From the NCBI RefSeq assembly GCF_000739735.1, contig NZ_BBJF01000003.1, forward strand, positions 62,001 to 126,000: a DNA stretch of 64,000 nt, given 5' to 3'. The notes under the pieces were generated by a model. It was not told the DNA's origin. It saw only the letters and a list, made by a program, of their open reading frames with translations, and did not search any database. This stretch comes from Paraburkholderia ginsengisoli NBRC 100965 (lineage in GTDB: Bacteria; Pseudomonadota; Gammaproteobacteria; Burkholderiales; Burkholderiaceae). The translations under genes were made by a program, and so were the position numbers. Below are positions 28,845-36,389 of the stretch, one piece after another; the first letter of the stretch is position 1, and each line of letters begins with the position of its first letter.

Positions 28845-28860
28845 TCGTCGAATTCGACGA
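28845..28860. promoter_or_regulatory. Palindrome upstream of the NYN gene
   Basis: TCGTCGAATTCGACGA is a perfect 16-bp palindrome about 20 nt before the start codon, within the likely leader. It could be an operator or an mRNA hairpin that limits translation. Confidence 0.35.
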
Positions 28861-29034
28861 ATCGCGACCATGATAGCGATTCCAGCGAAGGTGAGCAGCT
28901 TTTGTGTTTTGGCCGCACCGACTGCGACGGCAACAGAGGCTGACTTGCGGGCGCCGTCACGGTGGGCGCCGCACTCCATTTCGGCCGCGAGGACAGCGTG
29001 CGTCGCTTGAGCGAGTCGAGTAAAGCGGATCTAA

Positions 29035-29301
29035 ATGAATCACTGGTTTCGCCTGTATGAAAATGGAAAGATGCGCTTCGAGCACTCGACCACCCTTACG
29101 ACTGCGCGACTGCTAGTGGCACAAGCAGGAGAGCGCGGAAGCCAAGTCCTGAATAGCAAAGTGTTCGTTGGAACCGGAGCCGAACGGGGCAAAGGGGACG
29201 CCGCTATAGGTCATGTCGGCGCACAACGTCGCCCACCGCCGCGCGCGTTTCGAGCACGCCGTCGATCAATCCGTACTCCTTCGCCTCATGGGCCGACATG
29301 A
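29035..29301 (+). CDS. Hypothetical small ORF, doubtful
   Basis: An 88-codon frame starting [18 protein letters not shown]. The first 55 codons have ordinary amino-acid composition; the last 30 overlap the end of the clpP gene on the other strand and look like antisense noise (Arg/Pro-rich). No Shine-Dalgarno is seen. It may be a gene whose 3' end is lost, or chance. Confidence 0.2.
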   Translation: MNHWFRLYENGKMRFEHSTTLTTARLLVAQAGERGSQVLNSKVFVGTGAERGKGDAAIGHVGAQRRPPPRAFRARRRSIRTPSPHGPT

Positions 29302-29851
29302 AGTTGTCGCGATCGGTGTCGCGCACGATTTCCTCGACGCTGCGTCCGGTTCGCTCGGCCATCATGGCATTCAGGCGCGCCCGCAGATACAGCACTTCCT
29401 TCGCCTGAATCTCGACGTCCGCCGCCGTGCCCTGGCTGCCGCCGGACGGCTGGTGAATCATGATGCGCGCGTTGGGCAACGCGTAGCGCTTGCCGCGTTG
29501 ACCCGCGGTGAGCAGGAATGTCCCCATGCTGGCGGCGAAGCCGGTGCACAACGTCGACACCTCCGGTTTGATGAATCGCATGGTGTCGTAAATTGCCAGA
29601 CCGTCATACACCGAGCCGCCCGGCGAGTTGATATAAAAGGAAATATCCTTGTCGGGGTTTTCGGATTCGAGAAACAGCAACTGGGCGACAATCAGACTGG
29701 CCGACTGCTCGTTGACCGGCCCGACCAGAAACACGATGCGCTCGCGCAGCAGGCGCGAGTAAATGTCGTAGGCGCGTTCGCCGCGTCCCGACTGCTCGAT
29801 CACCGTGGGAACGAGGCCGAGGCCGTGGACGGATGGATAGCTGAGGTGCAT
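29204..29851 (-). CDS. clpP: ATP-dependent Clp protease proteolytic subunit (stand-alone paralogue)
   Basis: A 215-residue serine protease subunit. The catalytic Ser108 ([11 protein letters not shown]), His133 ([10 protein letters not shown]) and an Asp in [10 protein letters not shown] are all present, with the oxyanion glycines in [11 protein letters not shown]. ClpP forms two heptameric rings working with ClpX or ClpA. The housekeeping clpP normally lies in tig-clpP-clpX-lon; this copy has no chaperone beside it, so it is probably a second ClpP. It is divergent from an ECF sigma gene. ATG at 29851 gives a short pro-region; the open frame continues nine codons upstream. Confidence 0.92.
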   Translation of the reverse strand: MHLSYPSVHGLGLVPTVIEQSGRGERAYDIYSRLLRERIVFLVGPVNEQSASLIVAQLLFLESENPDKDISFYINSPGGSVYDGLAIYDTMRFIKPEVSTLCTGFAASMGTFLLTAGQRGKRYALPNARIMIHQPSGGSQGTAADVEIQAKEVLYLRARLNAMMAERTGRSVEEIVRDTDRDNFMSAHEAKEYGLIDGVLETRAAVGDVVRRHDL

Positions 29852-30141
29852 AGGGGTTCCATAGTGGCGGCACGGCACGGATGCCCGATGAGTACCTCTG
29901 GATCGAGCATCGCACGAGCGACGTGGTGGGTTAAAGAACCGGGCGCTGCGTGCGCCGGCTGTTGCTCATTTGACGATGCAGCGTGCGTCCGCGTGACAGA
30001 AATATTTTTGCTTCGCGCTGTCACATCGTGGTGGGCTGGGGCGTCAAGCTGAAGAGAATGCCGACTACGGCGAGCGCCTGCCCACCCCCGCAGGCAAGCA
30101 AGGCGCGCTTTTTTTCACCTGCACGATCTGGAGGCGTACGC

Positions 30142-31125
30142 ATGACGGAACAAGGAATCAACAAGGCATCCAGTTTCGAGGCCGTGCGCGCCCGCCTGCT
30201 CGCGCTGGCGTACAGGATGCTCGGCAGCCGCGCCGAAGCGGAAGACGTGGTACAGGACGTCTGGCTCAAATGGCAACTGGCGGACACACGCGCGGTGCAA
30301 ACGCCGGCCGCCTGGCTCACCACGCTTGCTACGCGCACAGCGATCGACCGTCTGCGGCACGTGCAGCGCGAGCGTTCGCAGGCGGCGGGCTGGTTGCCGG
30401 AACCGTGGCTGGACGAGGTCGCGCCGTCGGCGGAAGAGCTCGCATTGCGGGCGGCGGAGATGTCCTACGGTGTGATGCTGCTGCTGGAACGTCTGAAGCC
30501 CGATGAGCGCGCGGCGTTCGTGCTGCACGAAGCGTTCGATTGCGACTACGCGGAGATCGCAAAAATTCTCGAACGTGCACCGGCTACCTGCCGGCAGATC
30601 GTCCGTCGGGCCAAGGCGCGTTTGCAGCGCGCAGGTGCGCCGGTGGAGCGGCCCGACCCGGTTGCGCACGCCCGCATCGTCGAGCGTTTGCGTGCCGCGC
30701 TCGAGTCGCAGGATCGAAAGGGTCTGTTGCGGCTCTTCAGCGAGGCGCCGGAAGTCGTCAGCGACGCGCCCGTGGGCGCGCCTGCATGCGTACGCGAGCC
30801 GGCCGCAGCGGAGTGGGTGGACACGGTGACCTCGCTGGCACAGCACGCGAGCAACGCGGAAGTGGTGTCGATCGAAGGGAACATGTGCGTCGCGCTGTTC
30901 TTCGAAGGCGACGTCGTCGGTGTGCTCGACGTGTGGACGAACGGCGTGGCGGATGGCTCGACGAAGATCATTTCGCTGCGCATCGTGACCAGCGCCGCGC
31001 GCTTGCATGCTGCCAACCGCGTGGTGGGCCGGGCGGCCGTCGCGCAATTGCTCGCGCGCATCCGGCGGCGCCCGGGGCCGTCAGTTGCGATGCGCCGCGA
31101 CTTCCCAGTTGATGTCCACGCATAG
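30142..31125 (+). CDS. ECF sigma factor, SigJ/ECF41-like, with SnoaL-like C-terminus
   Basis: A 327-residue extracytoplasmic-function sigma factor: region 2 at about 10-75 (LLALAYRMLGSRAEAEDVVQ), a GWLPEPW linker near 90, region 4 at about 115-165 (DCDYAEIAKILERAPATCRQ), then a SnoaL-like domain of about 150 residues that in this group regulates activity in cis. WLPEP is the ECF41 hallmark. The two C-terminal ECF41 motifs are degenerate: the DGGG position reads VVSDAPVGAP and the NPDKL/V position reads IVTSAARLHAA. The usual adjacent oxidoreductase or decarboxylase genes are absent. GGAGG precedes the ATG at 30142. Its last 45 nt overlap the convergent EAL gene. Confidence 0.85.
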   Translation: MTEQGINKASSFEAVRARLLALAYRMLGSRAEAEDVVQDVWLKWQLADTRAVQTPAAWLTTLATRTAIDRLRHVQRERSQAAGWLPEPWLDEVAPSAEELALRAAEMSYGVMLLLERLKPDERAAFVLHEAFDCDYAEIAKILERAPATCRQIVRRAKARLQRAGAPVERPDPVAHARIVERLRAALESQDRKGLLRLFSEAPEVVSDAPVGAPACVREPAAAEWVDTVTSLAQHASNAEVVSIEGNMCVALFFEGDVVGVLDVWTNGVADGSTKIISLRIVTSAARLHAANRVVGRAAVAQLLARIRRRPGPSVAMRRDFPVDVHA

Positions 31126-32355
31126 CACCTGCGTGCCATGTGGCGTATGCGCGGCGATCGAGGCGGTCACACACAGATGCGCTTCGTTGATCGACAGATA
31201 AGGCGGTGTGAGATGCACTTGACCCGGCACGCGCATCGCCTGGATGAAGTACGGCCGGCGTTCCCAACTCGCGCCCTCCGAATGCAACAGCGGTCGGAAA
31301 CGCTTTGCGCGTTGCGACGTGCGCCCAGGCGGCAGCACGTTGTCGCCGATCTGCCGGCCCGAACCGTCGAGCACGAAGCAGCGCGCCGTTTCGCCGAGCA
31401 GCAGCAACGGCGCGGTGGCCTGGGCGATCGACTCGCCGGTCACCAGTTGCGCGGCGGCTGTTTCCAGTGCGGTGACGTACGGTGCGAGCCGCGCGGATTG
31501 CGCGTGCTGGCGTGCGGTGACCCGTTCGCGCAGTGCAGCGGAGAGCGAGTCCATCAGGCCGGCCGCGGCTTGCGGCTTGACCGGCTCGACGCTCGGGCCC
31601 GCGAAGAACGCGCCCTGCACGAAGTCCACGTTGCATTCGAGCGCAATCAGCGCGTCGCGCTCGGTGCTCAGGCCACCCATCAGCACCAGTTGCCCGGACT
31701 CGTGCAGCAGCGAAACGAGGCCCGGCAGTACGCGTTCGATATGCGAATGTTCGCTGGCTTGGGCAAGGATGCAGCGGTCGAGTGTGACGATATCCGGACG
31801 CAGATTCCACACGCGGTCGATGTTCGAATGCTTCGCGCCGAAGCCGTCGAGCGCGATCAGAAAGCCGGATTTGCGCAGCGCGTCGATGATTTCGGCGAAG
31901 CGCGTGGTTTCGCCGCCCGCTTGCTCGGAAACTTCGAGCACCACGCGCTGCGGCGGCAGGCCCAGCGCTTTGAGGCCGGCCAGCAGCGCATCGCCGTAGC
32001 TAGTGTCCATCAGCGCGGCCGGATGCAGGCTCAGGAAGAGCCACTCGTCGTGGCTGTCGAATGCGTTGAAGTTGCCCAGATGCAGCGATTCGGCCAGGCG
32101 GCCGAGTTCCAGCAGATCGCCGCGCCGCGCGGCCTGCGTGAACACCTCGTGCGAGGGCACTTGCTGCGCGTGTTCGTCGTGGGCGCGCAGCGACGCGTGG
32201 TAGCCGATCGCGCGGCGGTGCGACACCGAGAAGACGGGCTGAAATACGCTGAAAACGGTGTAGCCGCCGTACAGAACGGTGCGCCGGGAGCCTTCGTCGC
32301 CGGCCATAGGGCGCGGCGGCTGGAAGCCGGGAGGATCGAGTTCGATCATGCTCAT
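31081..32355 (-). CDS. Degenerate EAL-domain protein
   Basis: A 424-residue soluble protein: an EAL domain (about 28-265) plus a C-terminal region (about 280-424) that I do not recognise but which contains a sensor-like LLLLGETARCFVLDGSGRQ. Active-site motifs have decayed: the EAL triplet region reads GYHASLRA, DDFG reads LDGFGAKHSN, while LEVSEQ is kept. It is therefore probably not a cyclic-di-GMP phosphodiesterase and may instead bind the nucleotide or a protein partner. Starts at 32355 or 32349 are equally possible. No membrane segment. Convergent with the sigma factor gene, overlapping by 45 nt. Confidence 0.75.
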   Translation of the reverse strand: MSMIELDPPGFQPPRPMAGDEGSRRTVLYGGYTVFSVFQPVFSVSHRRAIGYHASLRAHDEHAQQVPSHEVFTQAARRGDLLELGRLAESLHLGNFNAFDSHDEWLFLSLHPAALMDTSYGDALLAGLKALGLPPQRVVLEVSEQAGGETTRFAEIIDALRKSGFLIALDGFGAKHSNIDRVWNLRPDIVTLDRCILAQASEHSHIERVLPGLVSLLHESGQLVLMGGLSTERDALIALECNVDFVQGAFFAGPSVEPVKPQAAAGLMDSLSAALRERVTARQHAQSARLAPYVTALETAAAQLVTGESIAQATAPLLLLGETARCFVLDGSGRQIGDNVLPPGRTSQRAKRFRPLLHSEGASWERRPYFIQAMRVPGQVHLTPPYLSINEAHLCVTASIAAHTPHGTQVLCVDINWEVAAHRN

Positions 32356-32604
32356 CGTGTCGGTCGTGTGGAGGTGGCGGCGCGCGTGCGGCTCGATGGG
32401 ACGGCGCATGCGCAAAACGAGAGTTTACAGGATAGGCGAGCAAGAACTATGCGCGTGCGGAAACACACCGTTCGCACGTCCCAGCCATGCTCTGATACGA
32501 CGATTGTGCGCCACCCCGGGTGCGAACGTGACGGTTCGCACTTCGCTGGTGCGGCCCGCGCCCTGTTGCGGGTCGGCGGCGAGGTGCGGCTGGCGTTGTG
32601 CGCG

Positions 32605-34065
32605 TCAGGTCCGCTCCGACGGATCGGTCTTCTTCGCCGGCGTGCGGATGTCCGGCGACAGTTGCGCGAAGATCCACGACGAGCACGCGGTGATGATGCC
32701 GACACACAGGAAGGTCGCATGAAACGCGGGCAGCGAATTGATCGCGGTCACGCGCTGCAACAGACCGGTGAAGGTCGCGAGCAGCGCGCCGGCTACGGTC
32801 ACGCCGAGACTCATCGACAGCATCTGGACCAGCGAAAACAGGCTGTTGCCGCTGCTCGCGCCGCCGGTGCCCAGGTCCTTCAGCGTCAACGTATTCATCG
32901 CGGTGAACTGCATCGAGTTGACAGCGCCGAAGATCGCCAGTTGCACGAGCCGCAGCCACAGCGGTTGATTCGCACTGGTGAGCGCGAAACTCGCCATAGC
33001 CAGGCCGACCAGCACCGTGTTGACGATCAACACGCGTCGGTAGCTGTACCTGACGATCAGTTTCGTCACGAGACGTTTGGACGCCATACCGGCGGCGGCC
33101 ACCGGCAGCATCATCAGGCCCGCTTCGAATGCGCTGTAGCCGAGGCTCACCTGCAGCAGCAGAGGGATCAGGTACGGCATCGAGCCGCTGCCTATCCGCG
33201 CGAACAGATTGCCAAGCAGGCCGACGCTGAACGTGTGGATCTTGAAAAGATCGAGCGGGAACAGCGGCGCGGGTTCGCGCACCGCGTGCAACGCGTATGC
33301 GACGAAGCAGGCGAGGCTGAGGATCAGCAGTACCAGCACGGTCGCGTGTTGAATGCCGAACTCGGTGCGGCCGTCGAGCGCGAACGAAATCGCCACCATG
33401 CCGACGATCAGCAGCAGGTAGCCCTTCATGTCGAACTTGCCCGTGTGCTCGTTACGGCTATCCGGCATGAAGATGAAGGTCGCGATGCAGCCCACGATTC
33501 CGACCGGCACGTTGATCAGAAAGATCCAGTGCCACGACGCGATCTTCACGAGCCAGCCGCCGAGTGTGGGACCGATCAATGGGCCGATCAGACCAGGAAT
33601 TGCCACGAACGACAGCGCCGGCAAATAGCGTTCCGCCGGAAAGGTGCGCAACACCGCGAGCCGTCCCACAGGCAACAGCATGGCTCCGCCCACGCCTTGC
33701 ACGATGCGGAAGACCACCAGTTGATTCAGCGTATGGGCGTTCGCACACAGCAGCGAGCCCACCGCGAACACGAGGATTGCGCTGAAGAACACGCGTCGCG
33801 TGCCGAGTTTGTCGGCGAGCCAGCCGGACACGGGAATCATCACCGCCATCGTCAGCGAATAGGCGATCACTACCGATTGCATGCGCAGCGGCAACTCGCC
33901 GAGGCTCGTCGCCATCGCCGGGAGCGCGGTATTGACGATGGTCGAGTCGAGCGTCTGCATGAAGAAGCCGGTGGCGACGAGCCACAGCATCACGGTGAGC
34001 GAGCGGGCCGAAGGTCCCGAGGGGGTGTTGACAGCGGAGGCGGGCGGAGTCGGCGTCGTGGACAT
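32605..34065 (-). CDS. MFS multidrug exporter, DHA2 (MdtD/EmrB-like)
   Basis: A 486-residue inner-membrane protein with about 14 hydrophobic helices. Motif D1 (LDSTIVNTALPAMATSLG) is at residues 39-56, motif A (GWLADKLGTRRVF) near 80, the antiporter motif C (GPLIGPTLGGWLV) near 160. The pattern is closest to E. coli MdtD. Drug-proton antiport is inferred from family; the substrate is not readable. The 13-bp minisatellite lies about 200 nt upstream of its start codon, between it and the preceding MocR gene on the same strand. Confidence 0.87.
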   Translation of the reverse strand: MSTTPTPPASAVNTPSGPSARSLTVMLWLVATGFFMQTLDSTIVNTALPAMATSLGELPLRMQSVVIAYSLTMAVMIPVSGWLADKLGTRRVFFSAILVFAVGSLLCANAHTLNQLVVFRIVQGVGGAMLLPVGRLAVLRTFPAERYLPALSFVAIPGLIGPLIGPTLGGWLVKIASWHWIFLINVPVGIVGCIATFIFMPDSRNEHTGKFDMKGYLLLIVGMVAISFALDGRTEFGIQHATVLVLLILSLACFVAYALHAVREPAPLFPLDLFKIHTFSVGLLGNLFARIGSGSMPYLIPLLLQVSLGYSAFEAGLMMLPVAAAGMASKRLVTKLIVRYSYRRVLIVNTVLVGLAMASFALTSANQPLWLRLVQLAIFGAVNSMQFTAMNTLTLKDLGTGGASSGNSLFSLVQMLSMSLGVTVAGALLATFTGLLQRVTAINSLPAFHATFLCVGIITACSSWIFAQLSPDIRTPAKKTDPSERT

Positions 34066-34269
34066 GGAGAGCGGCTGGGCGCGCTGGACGGGCTGGGACT
34101 CGCTATTCTAGGGAAAAGCGCGGCGCCGCGCAGCGTGAGCCGGCGAGGGCGTGGTTAGGCCGCGGACTTCGAGCGTTGACCTTGCGGATGCGGTGCGAGG
34201 TAGGCGCTTAGGCGGCCCGCAAAGTGATTGCCAGGGCAGACCAACAAAGCAGAGCTCTGCTGGCCGAGT

Positions 34270-34417
34270 CCCAAGGCAACCTCCCAAGGCAACCTCCCAA
34301 GGCAACCTCCCAAGGCAACCTCCCAAGGCAACCTCCCAAGGCAACCTCCCAAGGCAACCTCCCAAGGCAACCTCCCAAGGCAACCTCCCAAGGCAACCTC
34401 CCAAGGCAACCTCCCAA
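34270..34417. repeat. 13-bp minisatellite, 11 perfect copies
   Basis: Eleven identical copies of CCCAAGGCAACCT (34270-34412) plus a 5-nt partial copy. The unit has no stop codon in any of the six frames, so false open frames cross it on both strands. Perfect identity suggests recent expansion or active turnover by slippage. It fills most of the spacer between the MocR gene and the MFS gene. Confidence 0.95.
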
Positions 34418-34437
34418 CCCCCTGGTCGCCGAACCCA

Positions 34438-35856
34438 TCACCCGTCCCCCTCCAACCCCACCGCCGCATGAAAAAACGCCTGCGCCCGCGGCTCATTACC
34501 GAACGCCACATGAATCCTGATCCAGGGGCTCGTCTCCATATTCGGCCGGAAGTAGCTGCCCGGCACCACCGTCACGCCCAGCGGCGCACCGCACGCCACC
34601 AACCGTTCGGCGTCGGCGACATGCGGCACGCGCGCCCACACGAACTTGCCGCCCACGGGTTTTTCGAAAATCTCCCAACCCGCATCTTCGAGTATCTGGA
34701 TCGTCGAGCCAAGCGCGTCGCGCATGCGGCGGCGCAGCCGCTCCAGGTATTTGCGGTACGCGCCGCGTTCGAGCAACGACACCGCGACCGCTTCGGCGAA
34801 GCGCGAGCCGCCAATGCTCGTCAGCATCTTGATATCGACCAGATCCTTGATGATCGCGTGGCTCGCCACCACACAGCCGACGCGCAGCGACGACGATAAC
34901 GTCTTCGACAGCCCGCCGACGTAGATCACGTGTTCGAGCTGATCGAGCGTCGCGAGGCGGTCGGTGAGTTCGGTCTGGAAGTCCGCATAGATGTCGTCCT
35001 CGATGATCGAGAAGCCGTGCTCGCGCGCCAGTTGCAGTAACCGGAAGGCCACTTGCGGCGCGACCGTGGTGCCGGTCGGATTGTGGAATACGGTGTTGAT
35101 GAACAGCAGTCTCGGTCGATGCAGCTTGAGCTGCTCCTGCATGACGTCGAGGTCGGGGCCGTTGCGGGTGCGCGGAATGCCGATCAGTTTCACCCCGTGC
35201 AGTTTCAGCAGGCCGTACAGGTTGTAGTAGCCGGGGTCTTCGACAAAGATCGTGTCGCCGGGCTTGAGCATGTAACGCATCAGCAGATCGAGCGCCTGGC
35301 TCGCGCCGTTGGTGATCAGGATCTGCGACGCGTCCGCCTGAATCCCCAACTGTCCGATCCGGCTTTGCAGATGTTCGCGCAAGCTCAGGTTACCGAGCGG
35401 CGTCGCGTAATCGACCATACTCTCCGGGTCCGTGCGCGACACGTGGCGGATTGCCTGCGCGAGACTGTCCGTGTCGCGCCAGCTTGCCGGGATGAAGCCG
35501 CTGCCGAGCTTCAGCGTTTCGCCGGGATGGTTGAACTGCTGCAGCAGATGTCCCGATTCGTCCTCGGCGCGGCGCGGGTCCGAAGTGCCCTGGCAAAGGG
35601 TCGTCGCCGGTTGACGGTCGGCCACATAGAAGCCCGAGCCGTGGCGCGAATCGACATAGCCGAGCGACACCAGCCGGTCGTACGCCTCGATCACCGGAAA
35701 GCGGCTCACGCCGAAGTCGGCGGCGAACTGGCGGATCGACGGCAGCTTCGAGCCCGGGTGCGCGACGCGCGAGCGGATCCATGCGGTGACGCCGGTGACG
35801 ATCTGCTCGGTGATCGGCACACCGTTGTCGCGATCGATCTGGATTTCGAGTTTCAT
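34438..35856 (-). CDS. MocR-type regulator (GntR HTH fused to aminotransferase fold)
   Basis: A 472-residue protein. The winged helix of the GntR family spans about 8-75 (LPSIRQFAADFGVSRFPVIE), followed by a fold-type I PLP domain (about 105-470) with NGASQALDLLMRYML, FINTVFHNPTGTT, EDDIYADF and the PLP lysine in YVGGLSKTLSSSLRVG. Such proteins (PdxR, GabR, TauR relatives) sense amines or vitamin B6 and do not usually catalyse transamination. ATG at 35856 is the domain start. It is divergent from a DUF2917 gene, with repeated half-sites in the spacer. Confidence 0.9.
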   Translation of the reverse strand: MKLEIQIDRDNGVPITEQIVTGVTAWIRSRVAHPGSKLPSIRQFAADFGVSRFPVIEAYDRLVSLGYVDSRHGSGFYVADRQPATTLCQGTSDPRRAEDESGHLLQQFNHPGETLKLGSGFIPASWRDTDSLAQAIRHVSRTDPESMVDYATPLGNLSLREHLQSRIGQLGIQADASQILITNGASQALDLLMRYMLKPGDTIFVEDPGYYNLYGLLKLHGVKLIGIPRTRNGPDLDVMQEQLKLHRPRLLFINTVFHNPTGTTVAPQVAFRLLQLAREHGFSIIEDDIYADFQTELTDRLATLDQLEHVIYVGGLSKTLSSSLRVGCVVASHAIIKDLVDIKMLTSIGGSRFAEAVAVSLLERGAYRKYLERLRRRMRDALGSTIQILEDAGWEIFEKPVGGKFVWARVPHVADAERLVACGAPLGVTVVPGSYFRPNMETSPWIRIHVAFGNEPRAQAFFHAAVGLEGDG

Positions 35857-35931
35857 GCGCGCGCTTCCTTCACCTGACGACGCGTGGTCGGTCTGACGAC
35901 AAGCGTCTTGTCCACGACGCATCAATCGCCC

Positions 35932-36023
35932 AACTGTCCGGTTTTTCGACTGAACAGTTCCACTGAAAGTGTTCGGAACTGTGCATGGGTTTTCGATGAT
36001 CGCACGTCAATAATCGGTACAAT
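35932..36023. promoter_or_regulatory. MocR operator candidates and DUF2917-gene promoter
   Basis: Three AACTGT half-sites lie at 35932-35937 (+), 35954-35959 (as ACAGTT) and 35977-35982 (+), spaced 22-23 nt, about two helical turns each. The last two form a perfect 8-bp inverted repeat (35954-35961 with 35975-35982). TACAAT at 36018-36023 is the likely -10 of the DUF2917 gene; the -35 is not clear, as expected for an activated promoter. Confidence 0.55.
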
Positions 36024-36050
36024 AGAAAAGTTCTTTGAAGGAGAACGGCG

Positions 36051-36356
36051 ATGCGTGAAGTGCGGATTTTCGAGTTGGAACATGACGAGCCCGCGACGGC
36101 CTGGCGTGTCGCGCGTCCGTCGACCTTCAAGGTGATATCGGGCGAAATCTGGCTGACCGTCGAAGGCGAGCATGAGGATCACTGGCTCGCCGCTGGCGAG
36201 TCGGTCGAGTTGCCGCGCCGGGCGCTCGCATGGATCAGCGCGAGTCAGGGCGGCGCGCGCTTTTCGCTGTCGAGCGGCTCCGAGCAGGTGACGTCGACGC
36301 CGCGGCTGAGTTGGCCGGTGTTCGGCTGGTTGCCGCGCTGGCTCGGCGTGGCTTGA
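36051..36356 (+). CDS. DUF2917 family protein
   Basis: A 101-residue soluble protein matching the DUF2917 pattern: FKVISGEIWLTVEGEHEDHW followed by LAAGESVELPRRALAWISA, which resembles a small cupin-like beta barrel without an obvious metal triad. The end (LSWPVFGWLPRWLG) is hydrophobic and Trp-rich. Function unknown. GAAGGAG precedes the ATG at 36051. It is divergent from the MocR regulator and is the most likely regulated gene. Confidence 0.75.
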   Translation: MREVRIFELEHDEPATAWRVARPSTFKVISGEIWLTVEGEHEDHWLAAGESVELPRRALAWISASQGGARFSLSSGSEQVTSTPRLSWPVFGWLPRWLGVA

Positions 36357-36389
36357 AAAAATGCTGGCGAGCGGCGGGGCGACCTTAAT

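Noticed and set aside
31138..34158. 1006-codon open frame on the + strand across the EAL and MFS genes
   Set aside because: It is antisense to two genes with clear domains, is Arg/Gln/His-rich with no recognisable fold, and is the usual result of high GC at third positions.
34270..34417. CRISPR array
   Set aside because: The repeat is contiguous and 13 bp long with no spacers, and there are no cas genes.
34224..34520. Repeat proteins (QGNLPRQPPKATS or its antisense counterpart) encoded by the minisatellite
   Set aside because: The 13-bp unit lacks stops in every frame, so open frames are automatic; no start signal or codon bias supports translation.
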